Shown: one piece after another, positions 16,933 through 24,815 of the stretch | Layout of the letters: each line of letters begins with the position of its first letter | Numbering within the stretch: the stretch's first letter is position 1 | Made by a program: the position numbers and the translations under genes | Assembly: GCA_964511155.1 (NCBI GenBank) | Contig: CAZEEJ010000001.1 | Span: forward strand, 1 to 64,000 | DNA: 64,000 bases | Direction: 5' to 3' | From: JAAYDF01 sp964511155 | GTDB taxonomy: Bacteria > Planctomycetota > Phycisphaerae > UBA1845 > PWPN01 | Notes under the pieces: model-generated | The model's database searches: none | What the model saw: the letters and a program-made list of their open reading frames with translations, nothing else | What the model was told of the DNA's origin: nothing

Positions 16933-17793
16933 CTACCTTTCCCCCTGCGGATCGAACGCTTGCAGGCGTTCAACGAACTCGTTGATGATGAAATCGGGGG
17001 TCGAGGCGCCGGCGGTGACCCCGGCGATCTGGTGGCCGCGGGCCATGTCCGGCCGGAATTGCCCCCAGGTCTCGAGGTGGAAGGTGTCCACGCCGGCTTC
17101 GCGGCAGATGCGCGCCAGTTCCTGGGTATTGGCGGAATGCAGCCCGCCGAGCACGAACATGACGTCCACTTCGCGGGAGAGTTCCTCGGCGGCTTCCTGG
17201 CGACGCACAACCTCCAGGCAGAGCGTATTAACAATCTTAAGCTCTCTGAATGGGTGACGGGCAATGGCCCCGATCATCTGGGCGACGTGCTCCGGGGCGT
17301 GCGTCGTCTGGGCGACGACCCCCAGCCGCCCGCGCGAGGGCAGGGCCTCGGCCAAGTCCTCCTCCCGGTCGACCACGATCACGTTCGGGGCGTAGCTGGT
17401 GACGCCGCGAACCTCGGGATGGTTCGCGTCCCCGATCATGACCACCTGATACCCTTCCTCGTGCAGTTGCCGAACGACCGTCTGGGCCCGCTTGACCAGC
17501 ACGCAGGTCGCGTCCACCAGATCGAGCTGCAGCTCACGGGCCTGGTCGTAGGTCTCGGGGCCGACCCCGTGTGAGCGGATCAGCACGGTGGTGTGGGGCT
17601 CAAGCCGCTCGAGCTGGGCGGACTGGTTCAGGCCGGCCTGTTCGAGTTGCTCGACCACCTGGCGGTTATGGATGACCGGCCCGAGAGCGACCACGTGGCC
17701 GGGCGCATGCTCGCCCAGCGTGCGCTCGGCCAGTTCGATGGCATCCTCAACTCCGAAGCAGAAACCCCGTTTGCGGGCCAGTTTCACCTGCAT
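16933..17793 (-). CDS. ispH: 4-hydroxy-3-methylbut-2-enyl diphosphate reductase
   Basis: 286 residues. Last step of the MEP isoprenoid pathway: an Fe-S enzyme that makes IPP and DMAPP. All three cluster cysteines are present: Cys12 in RKRGFCFGVE, then VDATCVLV and NTLCLEV; ALGPVIHN and NHPEVRG hold the conserved substrate histidines. The frame extends to a GTG at 17805, but the ATG at 17793 has GAGGA upstream and places the first ligand at Cys12, as in Escherichia coli IspH. It is the last gene of the cmk-plsC-ispH group; 102 bp containing a P1 palindrome separate it from plsC. Confidence 0.95.
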   Translation of the reverse strand: MQVKLARKRGFCFGVEDAIELAERTLGEHAPGHVVALGPVIHNRQVVEQLEQAGLNQSAQLERLEPHTTVLIRSHGVGPETYDQARELQLDLVDATCVLVKRAQTVVRQLHEEGYQVVMIGDANHPEVRGVTSYAPNVIVVDREEDLAEALPSRGRLGVVAQTTHAPEHVAQMIGAIARHPFRELKIVNTLCLEVVRRQEAAEELSREVDVMFVLGGLHSANTQELARICREAGVDTFHLETWGQFRPDMARGHQIAGVTAGASTPDFIINEFVERLQAFDPQGER

Positions 17794-17832
17794 TACATTC
17801 CTCACGCGCCAAACCTTGCTTCCCCTCGCAGG

Positions 17833-17858
17833 GCCGCGCGGGCTGAAGCCCGCGGCTC
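17833..17858. repeat. Dispersed GC palindrome, family P1
   Basis: CCGCGCGGGCTGAAGCCCGCGG core between plsC and ispH. It could form a hairpin in the polycistronic message. Confidence 0.7.
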
Positions 17859-17895
17859 GCTGATGAGGGAGCGCTGCATCGGAGAATTGTAAGCG

Positions 17896-18525
17896 TCACG
17901 CACGCAGACGGCCATGCCAACGGCGTTGCATCTCCAGCAGGCGGGTCCGAATGAGCTCCATCAGCTCCTCGACGCTGAGGTGGGCGTAATCCTCCGCGCG
18001 CAGCGGCCGGCCGTACTCGACGATCACGCTCCCGGTACGAGGCAGGAGCCGGTCTCTGGGCCACGCCTCCTGCATGCCGTCGACCAGGGTGGGGACGATC
18101 GGCAGCCGGGCTTTTTTCGCGATCGCGCCCAAGCCCGGCAGCATCGGGCCGATCCGGCCGTTGGGCGTCCGCGTGCCCTCGGGAAAAAGCACGAGGAGAT
18201 GGCCTTGCTTCAGGCGCCGCAGCGATTCCTTGATGGCTCCGATGTCCGCCGTTCCACGCCGCACCGGGAAGGCGTTGAGGTTCCTGATTAGCCGCCCGAA
18301 GAGCGGATGGCGGAACAGGCTGTCGCGGGCCATGAAGCTGGCTTCGCGGGGCAGAGCGATGCCGACCAGGACGGGATCCATGAAGCTCTGGTGATTGCAG
18401 ACCAGCAGCGCACCGCCCTGACGCGGCACGTGGTGGATGCCGAAACACCGCGCTCTGATGTACAGCGTGCAGAACCACTGGCAGAGGAACCGGCAGAACG
18501 CGTACAGAGGTTTTACACCTGACAT
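17896..18525 (-). CDS. plsC: 1-acyl-sn-glycerol-3-phosphate acyltransferase
   Basis: 209 residues from the ATG at 18525; a TTG at 18540 overlapping the cmk stop (TTGA) is an equally possible start. The acyltransferase motifs are clear: NHQSFMDP (HX4D), then FPEGTRTPNGRIGP. An N-terminal hydrophobic stretch (YAFCRFLCQWFCTLYI) would anchor it in the inner membrane. It makes phosphatidic acid from lysophosphatidate. Located between cmk and ispH, the common cmk-plsC neighbourhood in bacteria. Confidence 0.9.
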   Translation of the reverse strand: MSGVKPLYAFCRFLCQWFCTLYIRARCFGIHHVPRQGGALLVCNHQSFMDPVLVGIALPREASFMARDSLFRHPLFGRLIRNLNAFPVRRGTADIGAIKESLRRLKQGHLLVLFPEGTRTPNGRIGPMLPGLGAIAKKARLPIVPTLVDGMQEAWPRDRLLPRTGSVIVEYGRPLRAEDYAHLSVEELMELIRTRLLEMQRRWHGRLRA

Positions 18526-18536
18526 CCGTGTGAGTC

Positions 18537-19211
18537 TCAAGGCTGCCGACCGTCCATTCGCTGTTGAATCTCACTGCGCAGGCGGTCCACCACCTGGGCG
18601 ATGGTCATGTGCGTCGTGTCGATGTGCACCGCTTCCCCGGACGCCAGCAGGCCGGCCCACTGCTTCTGGTCGTTGGCGTCGCGCAGCCGGATGTTGGCCA
18701 GCACGTCCTCGTAGTCCACCTCCTCGCCGTCCGCCTGGATCTCGACGTACCGCCGCTCCGCCCGTTTGGTGTCCGCGGCATCGAGCAGGAACTTCACGTC
18801 GGCGTTGGGGAAGACCACGCTGCCCTGGTCGCGCCCCTCGGTGACCAGTGAGCCGAGAGTTCGCCCGATCGCGGCCTGCTTGCGGACCAGCACCTCGCGG
18901 ATGTGCGGGTTGCGGGCGACGGGGTTCGTATGCTGGCTGACCCGCATGGAGCGGATGGCCTCGCTGACGTCCCGGCCATCCATGATGACCCGCACGTAGG
19001 TCGGGCCGCAGTCGAGCTCGATCTCCGTGGACCGGGCGAGGGCCACGAGTGCCTCGGGGTCATCCAGCGAAACGCCGGTATCGAGGGCCTTGAGGGTGAT
19101 GGCCCGGTACATGGCGCCCGTGTCGAGATAAGGGACGCCGAGCAGGGCGGCGAGCTTGCGCGCGGCGGTGGATTTGCCCGAACCGGCCGGTCCGTCGATG
19201 GTGATGATCAT
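18537..19211 (-). CDS. cmk: Cytidylate kinase
   Basis: 224 residues, normal length. P-loop GPAGSGKST (7-15), YLDTGAMYRAITLKAL, and the CMP-site segments TEGRDQGSVVFPNADVKFLL and AERRYVEI. It phosphorylates CMP and dCMP. The ATG at 19211 has GGGAGG 12 bases upstream. The stop runs directly into plsC. The 111-bp space before miaB contains a P6 hairpin. Confidence 0.95.
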   Translation of the reverse strand: MIITIDGPAGSGKSTAARKLAALLGVPYLDTGAMYRAITLKALDTGVSLDDPEALVALARSTEIELDCGPTYVRVIMDGRDVSEAIRSMRVSQHTNPVARNPHIREVLVRKQAAIGRTLGSLVTEGRDQGSVVFPNADVKFLLDAADTKRAERRYVEIQADGEEVDYEDVLANIRLRDANDQKQWAGLLASGEAVHIDTTHMTIAQVVDRLRSEIQQRMDGRQP

Positions 19212-19286
19212 GAGCTGCAGAACCTCCCAATGCGGTGTGGCACCGGACCTCGGCGAGCTCGGTCGAGCCGCGTCCCGCCGGGGGGG

Positions 19287-19309
19287 GCACCGGCGTCCCG
19301 CCGGTGCAC
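19287..19309. repeat. Dispersed hairpin, family P6
   Basis: GGCACCGGCGTC then CCGCCGGTGC, between miaB and cmk; twin of 11782-11804. Confidence 0.6.
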
Positions 19310-19322
19310 GCGGCGGTTGATA

Positions 19323-20798
19323 TCACAGCGCCGACAAAGAAACAAGCGACGCGGGCTGGGCGGCCACCTCGCCGTGCAAGGTCAGCGCGGTCGCGGCAGT
19401 GACCCGGATGGTCGCGAGCTGACCGATCAGCGACGGCGGGCCGCTGAAGACGACGATCTCGTCGCCCCGCGTACGCCCGGTCAACTGGTCCGACCGCCGC
19501 CAGGAAACCTCCTGCCCGCGGCTCTGCTCGTCCTCCTGGGCCCGGACGGCCGCCTTGCTGTAGCCTTCGACCAGCACTTCGACGCATCGTCCCACGAGGG
19601 CCTGATGGTGGGCCAGGGATATCTCGTGCTGCAGTCGGCTCAATTCCATATGCCGTCGGCGTTTCACGTCCTCGGGTACGTCATCGACCATCCGCCGCTC
19701 GGCCACCGTGCCCGGCCGCTCCGAATACTTGAACATGAAGATGTTCTTGTACCGCACACGTTCCACCAGGGCGAGCGTCGCCGCGTGTTCCTCTTCGGTC
19801 TCGCCGCTGAACCCGACGATGAAGTCACCGGCCAGCGACACGCCCGGCACCGTCGCCCGGGCACGCTCGATCAACCCGATGTATTCCTCCACCGTGTACT
19901 GCCGCCGCATCCGCTTCAGAACCGGGTTGGAGCCGCTCTGGGCGGGCAGGTGCAGGTACTCGCACAGCTTGGGCAGATCGCGCATGGCCTCCAGAATGTC
20001 GTCGGTGAAGTCGCCCGGGTAGCTGGTCACGAATCGCAGCCGCTCCAGCCCGGGCACGTCGTGCACGCGGGCGAGCAGCTCAGCGAATCGGACCACCCGG
20101 CCGCCGTCGTCGCACGAGTAGCTGTTGACCGTCTGACCCAGCAGGGTGATCTCGCGGGCCCCGAGGTCCACGAGCCGCCGGGCCTCCTCGACGATGTGGT
20201 CGGGCGGGCGGCTGCGCTCCGGCCCACGGGTGAACGGTACCACGCAGAACGTGCAGAACTTGTCGCACCCCCGCTGCACACGCACGTAGGATTGCAGCAC
20301 GCTGCCTTCGGCCGGGAGCGTGCGGGAGATATCGAGAGCTTCGATGCTGTCGTACAGCAGCGTGCGTCGGGCGGCGGGCTCGCGGCGCGAGTGATCGTGC
20401 TCCAGGGCCACGGCGACCGTTCGCTTGCGGGTTTCGCTTCGCGAGGTCTCGACCTCCTCGATGAGGGCCGGTATCTCGTTCAGGTTGCCCGGGCCGCAGA
20501 GCAGGTCGATGTGCCTGGCCCGACGGCGAAGCCCCTCGTGGTCGCGCTCCGCCATGCACCCGATGACCCCGACGATCATGTCCGGCCGGCTGCGCTTGGC
20601 CCGGTCAACCTCGCCGAGTCGGCTGTAGACTTTGTCCTCGGCGTGTTGCCGGACGCTGCACGTGTTCAGCAGCACCAGGTCGGCTGAGTCGAGCGTTTCG
20701 GTCGGTCGATAGCTCAGTGCGCAGAGTTGCCCGAGAACCAGCTCGCTGTCGAGCATGTTCATCTGGCAGCCCATCGTTTCCAGGTAGACGCGTTTCAC
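19323..20798 (-). CDS. miaB: tRNA-2-methylthio-N6-dimethylallyladenosine synthase
   Basis: 491 residues. UPF0004 domain with cluster-binding Cys11, Cys47 and Cys81 (LETMGCQMN, NTCSVRQ, GCMAERD), radical-SAM motif CDKFCTFC, then a C-terminal TRAM domain. It adds a methylthio group at A37 of tRNAs reading U-starting codons. Start is a GTG at 20798, giving the family N-terminus MKRVYLETMGCQMN; GGAG lies upstream. It follows htrA by 26 bp and probably shares its message. It is a little longer than typical, with Ala/Leu-rich residues after the TRAM domain. Confidence 0.94.
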   Translation of the reverse strand: MKRVYLETMGCQMNMLDSELVLGQLCALSYRPTETLDSADLVLLNTCSVRQHAEDKVYSRLGEVDRAKRSRPDMIVGVIGCMAERDHEGLRRRARHIDLLCGPGNLNEIPALIEEVETSRSETRKRTVAVALEHDHSRREPAARRTLLYDSIEALDISRTLPAEGSVLQSYVRVQRGCDKFCTFCVVPFTRGPERSRPPDHIVEEARRLVDLGAREITLLGQTVNSYSCDDGGRVVRFAELLARVHDVPGLERLRFVTSYPGDFTDDILEAMRDLPKLCEYLHLPAQSGSNPVLKRMRRQYTVEEYIGLIERARATVPGVSLAGDFIVGFSGETEEEHAATLALVERVRYKNIFMFKYSERPGTVAERRMVDDVPEDVKRRRHMELSRLQHEISLAHHQALVGRCVEVLVEGYSKAAVRAQEDEQSRGQEVSWRRSDQLTGRTRGDEIVVFSGPPSLIGQLATIRVTAATALTLHGEVAAQPASLVSLSAL

Positions 20799-20824
20799 AG
20801 GCCCACAAGCTCCATTTCTCTCGG

Positions 20825-22273
20825 CTACGGCAGCGTCAGCTCACGGGGCGGGTCGCCCCGGACCATGATCGTCACCGGCGACGCCGTCTGCTCAGCGATC
20901 TGGAGCATCCGGCGGATACCGGCAATGCGGACACCGTCAATCTGTTGGATGACCTGCCCGGGCACGAGCCCCGCCTTGGCGGCGGCACTGTTGGGCTCCA
21001 CCTCGACGACCACCACGCCGGTCGCGTCTATGGGCAGCTTGTGCGCCAGGCAGACCTCCCAGTCCGGATGGGCGAGCTTGAGGCCACGCCACTTGCAGGT
21101 ACTGGGAGGTGGAACCTTCCGCCGCGCGGGCACCACGGTCACGTGCATGCGGCGCTTGTCTCGAAAGAGGGTCAGATTCGCCGGTACGCCGACACGGGCG
21201 CCGCCCACCAGGCGGATCAGCTCGTCGGCGTTAGCCACCGACTCGCCGTCGAAGGCGACGACCACATCGCCGGACTGGAGGTTTGCGTTGGCCGCCGGCG
21301 TGCCGAACTCCACCGAGGCCACCGTAGCGCCGCCCCGCTCGGGTGCACCTGCCGCCTGACGATCCGCTCCCGTGGTCGACCGCAAAGCCACGCCCAGGAA
21401 GCCGTAATCCACCTCCTCGCCGCGGGCCAGTTGAGCGATGATCTCCTTGGTGGCCCGGTCCAGCGGAATGGCATAGCCCACGCCTTCGCTGGTACCCGAC
21501 CGCGTCGAGATGGCCGTGTTGATGCCGATCACCTCGCCCTTGATGTTGAGTAACGGCCCGCCGCTGTTGCCCGGGTTGATCCGGGCGTCGGTCTGGATGA
21601 GGTTGCCGTAGTAGCGGTCCGTCATGAGGGGATCGAGTTGCCGGGTCAACCCGCGTCCCAGGGCGCTGATGATTCCGAAGGACATGGCCGGCGTGCCATG
21701 GCTTTCGGAAGCCGAACCGAACGGGTTGCCCATGACGATGGCGAAGTGGCCCTGGCGCACGTCGGCCAGATCACCCAGCCGGGCCGCACAAAGCTCTTTG
21801 GCGTTGATCCGCAGCACTGCCAGGTCACGCCGCGGATCGGCCGTGACCTCTTGCACGCGGTAGGATTGACCGTCTGAAAGGATGCAGGTGATGTCCGCCG
21901 GCTGGGCTCCGTGGACCACGTGCTCGTTGGTCAGGATGATGCCGTCGGGGTCGATGATGACCCCGCTGCCCACGGCCGGCACGACGCGATCCGGGAGTTG
22001 GCGATCATCGTCCGAGGGGCCGGCCTCCGGGCGGCTGTCGGGCTGGCTCGAACTGTCCGCGGCGTCCAGTGGCCGTGTGGCCACGATCGCCACCACCGTC
22101 GGTCGGACGCCTTCCGCCACTGCCGCCAGCGTGTTCTGCAGCAGCTCGATCTGGGCGAGGTCGCCGGGCGGCGGTTGGGCGACCAGCAGACCCGCCGTCA
22201 GGCCAAGCGCAATGGCCGCAAGACGGCCCTGGGCCTGGGCTGCTGACCTCCGTGCGGTTGGGCTTTGGGCCAT
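20825..22273 (-). CDS. HtrA/DegP-type serine protease with two PDZ domains
   Basis: 482 residues. N-terminal signal or anchor (LAAIALGLTAGLLVAQ), trypsin-like domain with the triad in TNEHVVHG, RRDLAVLRI and NSGGPLLNIKGEV, then two PDZ domains (about 285-375, ASVEFGTPAANANLQSGDVV; about 395-480, SAAAKAGLVPGQVIQQIDGV). A periplasmic quality-control protease. Between the His and the N-terminus is an acidic low-complexity stretch. GGGGA lies before the ATG. It follows the LOG-like gene by 46 bp and leads into miaB. Confidence 0.92.
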   Translation of the reverse strand: MAQSPTARRSAAQAQGRLAAIALGLTAGLLVAQPPPGDLAQIELLQNTLAAVAEGVRPTVVAIVATRPLDAADSSSQPDSRPEAGPSDDDRQLPDRVVPAVGSGVIIDPDGIILTNEHVVHGAQPADITCILSDGQSYRVQEVTADPRRDLAVLRINAKELCAARLGDLADVRQGHFAIVMGNPFGSASESHGTPAMSFGIISALGRGLTRQLDPLMTDRYYGNLIQTDARINPGNSGGPLLNIKGEVIGINTAISTRSGTSEGVGYAIPLDRATKEIIAQLARGEEVDYGFLGVALRSTTGADRQAAGAPERGGATVASVEFGTPAANANLQSGDVVVAFDGESVANADELIRLVGGARVGVPANLTLFRDKRRMHVTVVPARRKVPPPSTCKWRGLKLAHPDWEVCLAHKLPIDATGVVVVEVEPNSAAAKAGLVPGQVIQQIDGVRIAGIRRMLQIAEQTASPVTIMVRGDPPRELTLP

Positions 22274-22319
22274 GGGTATTCCCCGAGTGCCTTGCCGGCG
22301 CCGGCCGCGGCGGTCACCC

Positions 22320-23027
22320 TTACCGCGGCGGTTCCACGTTATAACTCCGCAGCGGCTGCTGCCACAACGGACCCTGCTCGGCCGCCTTGTTCACGATGTG
22401 GGCCACGGCCGCGTCCAGATCATCGGTCAGGACGAACAGTTCGAGGTCCGGGGCGCTGATCGCGCCGTACTGCGTCAGCAGGGCCTGCTCCAGCCATGTC
22501 ACCAACGGCGTCCAGAACTCCACCCCGATCAGAATGACGGGCGACAGCCGTGTTTTGTGCGTCTGCAGCAGCGTCAGGGTCTCGAACAGCTCATCCAGCG
22601 TGCCGAACCCGCCCGGGAAGCAGACCAGGGCCACCGCGTACTTCACGAACATGACCTTGCGAGCGAAGAAATAGTCGAAGTTCATGGCCAACGTCACGTA
22701 AGGGTTGGCCTGCTGCTCGCTGGGAATGCTGATGTTGAGCCCCACGCTCACGCCGCCCGCTTCATACGCCCCCTTGTTGGCCGCCTCCATGATGCCCGGG
22801 CCGCCGCCGGTGACCACCGCGAAGCCCGCCTTGGTCAGCTTGGCCCCCATCTGCACGGCCTGCTGGTAGGCGGGCGTACCCGGCAGCAGTCGGGACGAGC
22901 CGTACACCGTGACGGCCGGCCCAAGCTGACTCATCAGCTCGAAGCCTTCCACGAACTCGGCCATGATGCGGAAGACACGCCAGGTCTCATCCGGTGCCAT
23001 CCGCCGTCGCTCGACATTGCTGGACAT
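22320..23027 (-). CDS. LOG-family (TIGR00730) phosphoribohydrolase-like protein
   Basis: 235 residues. The family motifs GGGPGIMEAANKGA and PGGFGTLDELFE are intact. LOG proteins cleave nucleoside 5'-monophosphates to a free base and ribose 5-phosphate; cytokinin activation is one role, and in bacteria without cytokinins the substrate is probably AMP-like or a damaged nucleotide. I chose the ATG at 23027, which has GGGAG upstream; a GTG two codons earlier gives the longer frame. It heads the leftward LOG-htrA-miaB group. Confidence 0.9.
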   Translation of the reverse strand: MSSNVERRRMAPDETWRVFRIMAEFVEGFELMSQLGPAVTVYGSSRLLPGTPAYQQAVQMGAKLTKAGFAVVTGGGPGIMEAANKGAYEAGGVSVGLNISIPSEQQANPYVTLAMNFDYFFARKVMFVKYAVALVCFPGGFGTLDELFETLTLLQTHKTRLSPVILIGVEFWTPLVTWLEQALLTQYGAISAPDLELFVLTDDLDAAVAHIVNKAAEQGPLWQQPLRSYNVEPPR

Positions 23028-23116
23028 AAACACTCCCCAAAGTTTCGCAGGCGCAGACTCGATCGCAAACCACCATTTTAATCTGACCTGCCCCCCAACG
23101 CGAGACCGTCCGCCCG

Positions 23117-23168
23117 TCGCTTGCGGCTTCGCAAGGACCCTCCGCCCCGCTTGCGGCTTCGCACGGCT
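23117..23168. repeat. Two tandem copies of dispersed repeat P7
   Basis: CGCTTGCGGCTTCGCAAGG and CGCTTGCGGCTTCGCACGG, 30 bp apart. Other copies of GCCGCTTGCGGCTTCGC: 42758-42780, 51287-51310, 53799-53820, and inverted at 24704-24727 and 33294-33312. The rest of the 470-bp space (23028-23497) holds a promoter candidate and no gene that I can support. Confidence 0.7.
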
Positions 23169-23218
23169 CCGGGGAGCCGGCCCGCCTCCGCTCCCACTTC
23201 CGCGTCGTCAGCAGGGCT

Positions 23219-23247
23219 TTGCCTCGGCGACGGCAGGGGGGTATAGT
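23219..23247 (+). promoter_or_regulatory. Candidate sigma-70 promoter for the PIN-TRAM gene
   Basis: TTGCCT, 17 bases, TATAGT. It would leave a leader of about 240 bases before the ATG at 23498, so it may not be the only promoter. Confidence 0.35.
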
Positions 23248-23497
23248 GGAGGGGCACCAGGAATGCCACCTGATCGGTGGGTGGTGCTCGGACGGTTCGG
23301 CCCATACGGGAGACTGGGCCGCGGGCGGGAGCGCCGCACGTCTCCATCCGCCCGGCCGGTGGGGCACTGCCCCCCGAACTGATCCTCAGGAGCGCACATG
23401 CCAAACCACGGGACGTCTCTGTGTTCCCTTCATTCATCGTTTGGGGTATTCCGAAATCGAGGCGCCCGATCATTCCCCTTTTATCAGGAGATCGCTC

Positions 23498-24547
23498 ATG
23501 CTGCTGCATCTGATCCGGGCCATGTTCGTGCTCATGGTGGCCGGCGTGGCCTTGAACTACGCCGAACTCCACCGCTCCGACTTGGCGCTCCCCGCACTGG
23601 TCATCGCCCTGGGCGTGGCCAGCCTGGTCCTGGCCATCGACATCTTCATTCCCCAGAAGTCGCTCCTGGCGCTGTCGGGGATGTTCTTCGGCCTGGTGAT
23701 CGGCATGGTGGTGGCTTTCGGCGTGGGGATCATTCTGGACCTGCTGGTGGACGCTTACCAGCCCGGTCTGACCGGTACCCCGCTCGTCAGCACGACCAAG
23801 GTGCTCGTCGGCATCGTCACCTGCTACCTGGCGGTCAGCTTCATCCTGCAGACCAAGGACGACGTCCGCTTCGTGATCCCCTACGTGGAGTTCGCCAAGC
23901 AGCGCAAGGGGCCGCATCCCCTCATCCTGGACACCTCGGTGATCATCGACGGCCGCATCGCCGAGATCCTGGAGACCTGGGCCACCGACGCGCCGATTCT
24001 CATTCCACGGTTCGTCCTGAATGAGCTGCATCTGATCGCCGACAGCGGCGACCGGCTCAAGCGGAACCGCGGGCGGCGGGGTCTGGATGTGGTGAACCGG
24101 CTTCAGGTCAACCAGCGGATCGAGGTGCAGGTCCAGGACGCACGCGAGCCGCGGAATGACGCCGGCGAATCCGTCGATCACCAGTTGGTCACCCTGGCAC
24201 GCAAGATCGACGGGCGCATCGTGACCAACGACTACAACCTGAACAAAGTCGCCACCATCCGCGGCGTCGAGGTGGTCAACATCAACGACCTGGCCAACGC
24301 GCTCAAGCCGGTGTTCCTGCCCGGCGAGGCCATGCACGTCAAAATCATCCGGCCGGGTGAGGCCGCAGGTCAGGGGGTGGGTTATCTCGAGGACGGTACG
24401 ATGGTCGTGGTCGAGGCGGCCAGAGAACGGATCGGCCAGACGGTGCCGATCATGGTTACCAGCGTTTTACAGACCAGCGCCGGCCGCATGGTCTTCGGTC
24501 GTATCGAGGGCGCCGCGCCCGCCGATCGCCCCCCGCGCCGAACGTGA
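23498..24547 (+). CDS. Membrane PIN-TRAM domain protein (putative nuclease)
   Basis: 349 residues. CAGGAG lies seven bases before the ATG, which excludes the longer frame from 23219. Four hydrophobic segments in the first 120 residues, then a PIN domain with the acidic set in LILDTSVIIDGRI, LIPRFVLNELH, DHQLVTLARK and TNDYNLNKVA, and a C-terminal TRAM domain (AMHVKIIRPGEAAGQGVGYL) that binds RNA. This is the architecture of Bacillus YacL and relatives, a probable membrane-tethered RNase or RNA-binding protein. The stop codon touches the start of an octanucleotide repeat array. Confidence 0.9.
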   Translation: MLLHLIRAMFVLMVAGVALNYAELHRSDLALPALVIALGVASLVLAIDIFIPQKSLLALSGMFFGLVIGMVVAFGVGIILDLLVDAYQPGLTGTPLVSTTKVLVGIVTCYLAVSFILQTKDDVRFVIPYVEFAKQRKGPHPLILDTSVIIDGRIAEILETWATDAPILIPRFVLNELHLIADSGDRLKRNRGRRGLDVVNRLQVNQRIEVQVQDAREPRNDAGESVDHQLVTLARKIDGRIVTNDYNLNKVATIRGVEVVNINDLANALKPVFLPGEAMHVKIIRPGEAAGQGVGYLEDGTMVVVEAARERIGQTVPIMVTSVLQTSAGRMVFGRIEGAAPADRPPRRT

Positions 24548-24608
24548 AGCGAGTTAGCAAGTGAGCGAGTTAGCAAGTTAGCAAGTTAACAAGTAAGCGA
24601 GTGAGTTA
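24544..24608. repeat. Octanucleotide tandem array 1
   Basis: About eight units of GT(G/T)AGC(A/G)A. It begins at the stop codon of the PIN-TRAM gene and is followed 30 bp later by the P8 repeat at 24639-24662. Same unit as the arrays at 28669-28719 and 55152-55239. Confidence 0.88.
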
Positions 24609-24638
24609 TACGCCCGATTCACGTGCGAGTCTGCTGCG

Positions 24639-24662
24639 GGCTTGCCTCTTCGCGGCGCAACC
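24639..24662. repeat. Dispersed repeat P8
   Basis: GGCTTGCCTCTTCGCGGCGC followed by AACC, preceded by GTGCGAGTCTGCT. Copies at 28834-28857, 60360-60375 (partial) and 63948-63970, and a diverged one at 55287-55309. Confidence 0.8.
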
Positions 24663-24756
24663 CCTTCCCTTGCTCTTGTCTGCGGCCGCCGATCTCGCTC
24701 GGCGTCTTGCGAAGCCGCACGCGGCGGTGCGCCACTCGATTCCCGACCCCGCGCTT

Positions 24757-24781
24757 ACCCGGGGACTTGCGTCCCCGGCTC
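24757..24781. repeat. Palindrome P3 downstream of dnaK
   Basis: ACCCGGGGACTTGCGTCCCC then GGCTC, a near-perfect hairpin about 35 bp after the dnaK stop. The exact reverse complement of all 25 bases occurs at 27559-27583. It could act as a 3' hairpin for dnaK. Confidence 0.75.
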
Positions 24782-24815
24782 GTGTCCCCCGATTCCCGAC
24801 CCCCGATCCCCGCGC

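Noticed and set aside
23398..24024. ATG at 23398 with AGGAG upstream as the start of a separate gene
   Set aside because: It is out of frame with the PIN-TRAM gene and its translation after about 30 codons is the shadow of that gene; too little independent sequence to support a short peptide gene.
24544..24608. Octanucleotide arrays as CRISPR
   Set aside because: Units are contiguous with no spacers and only 8 bp long; no cas genes in the window.
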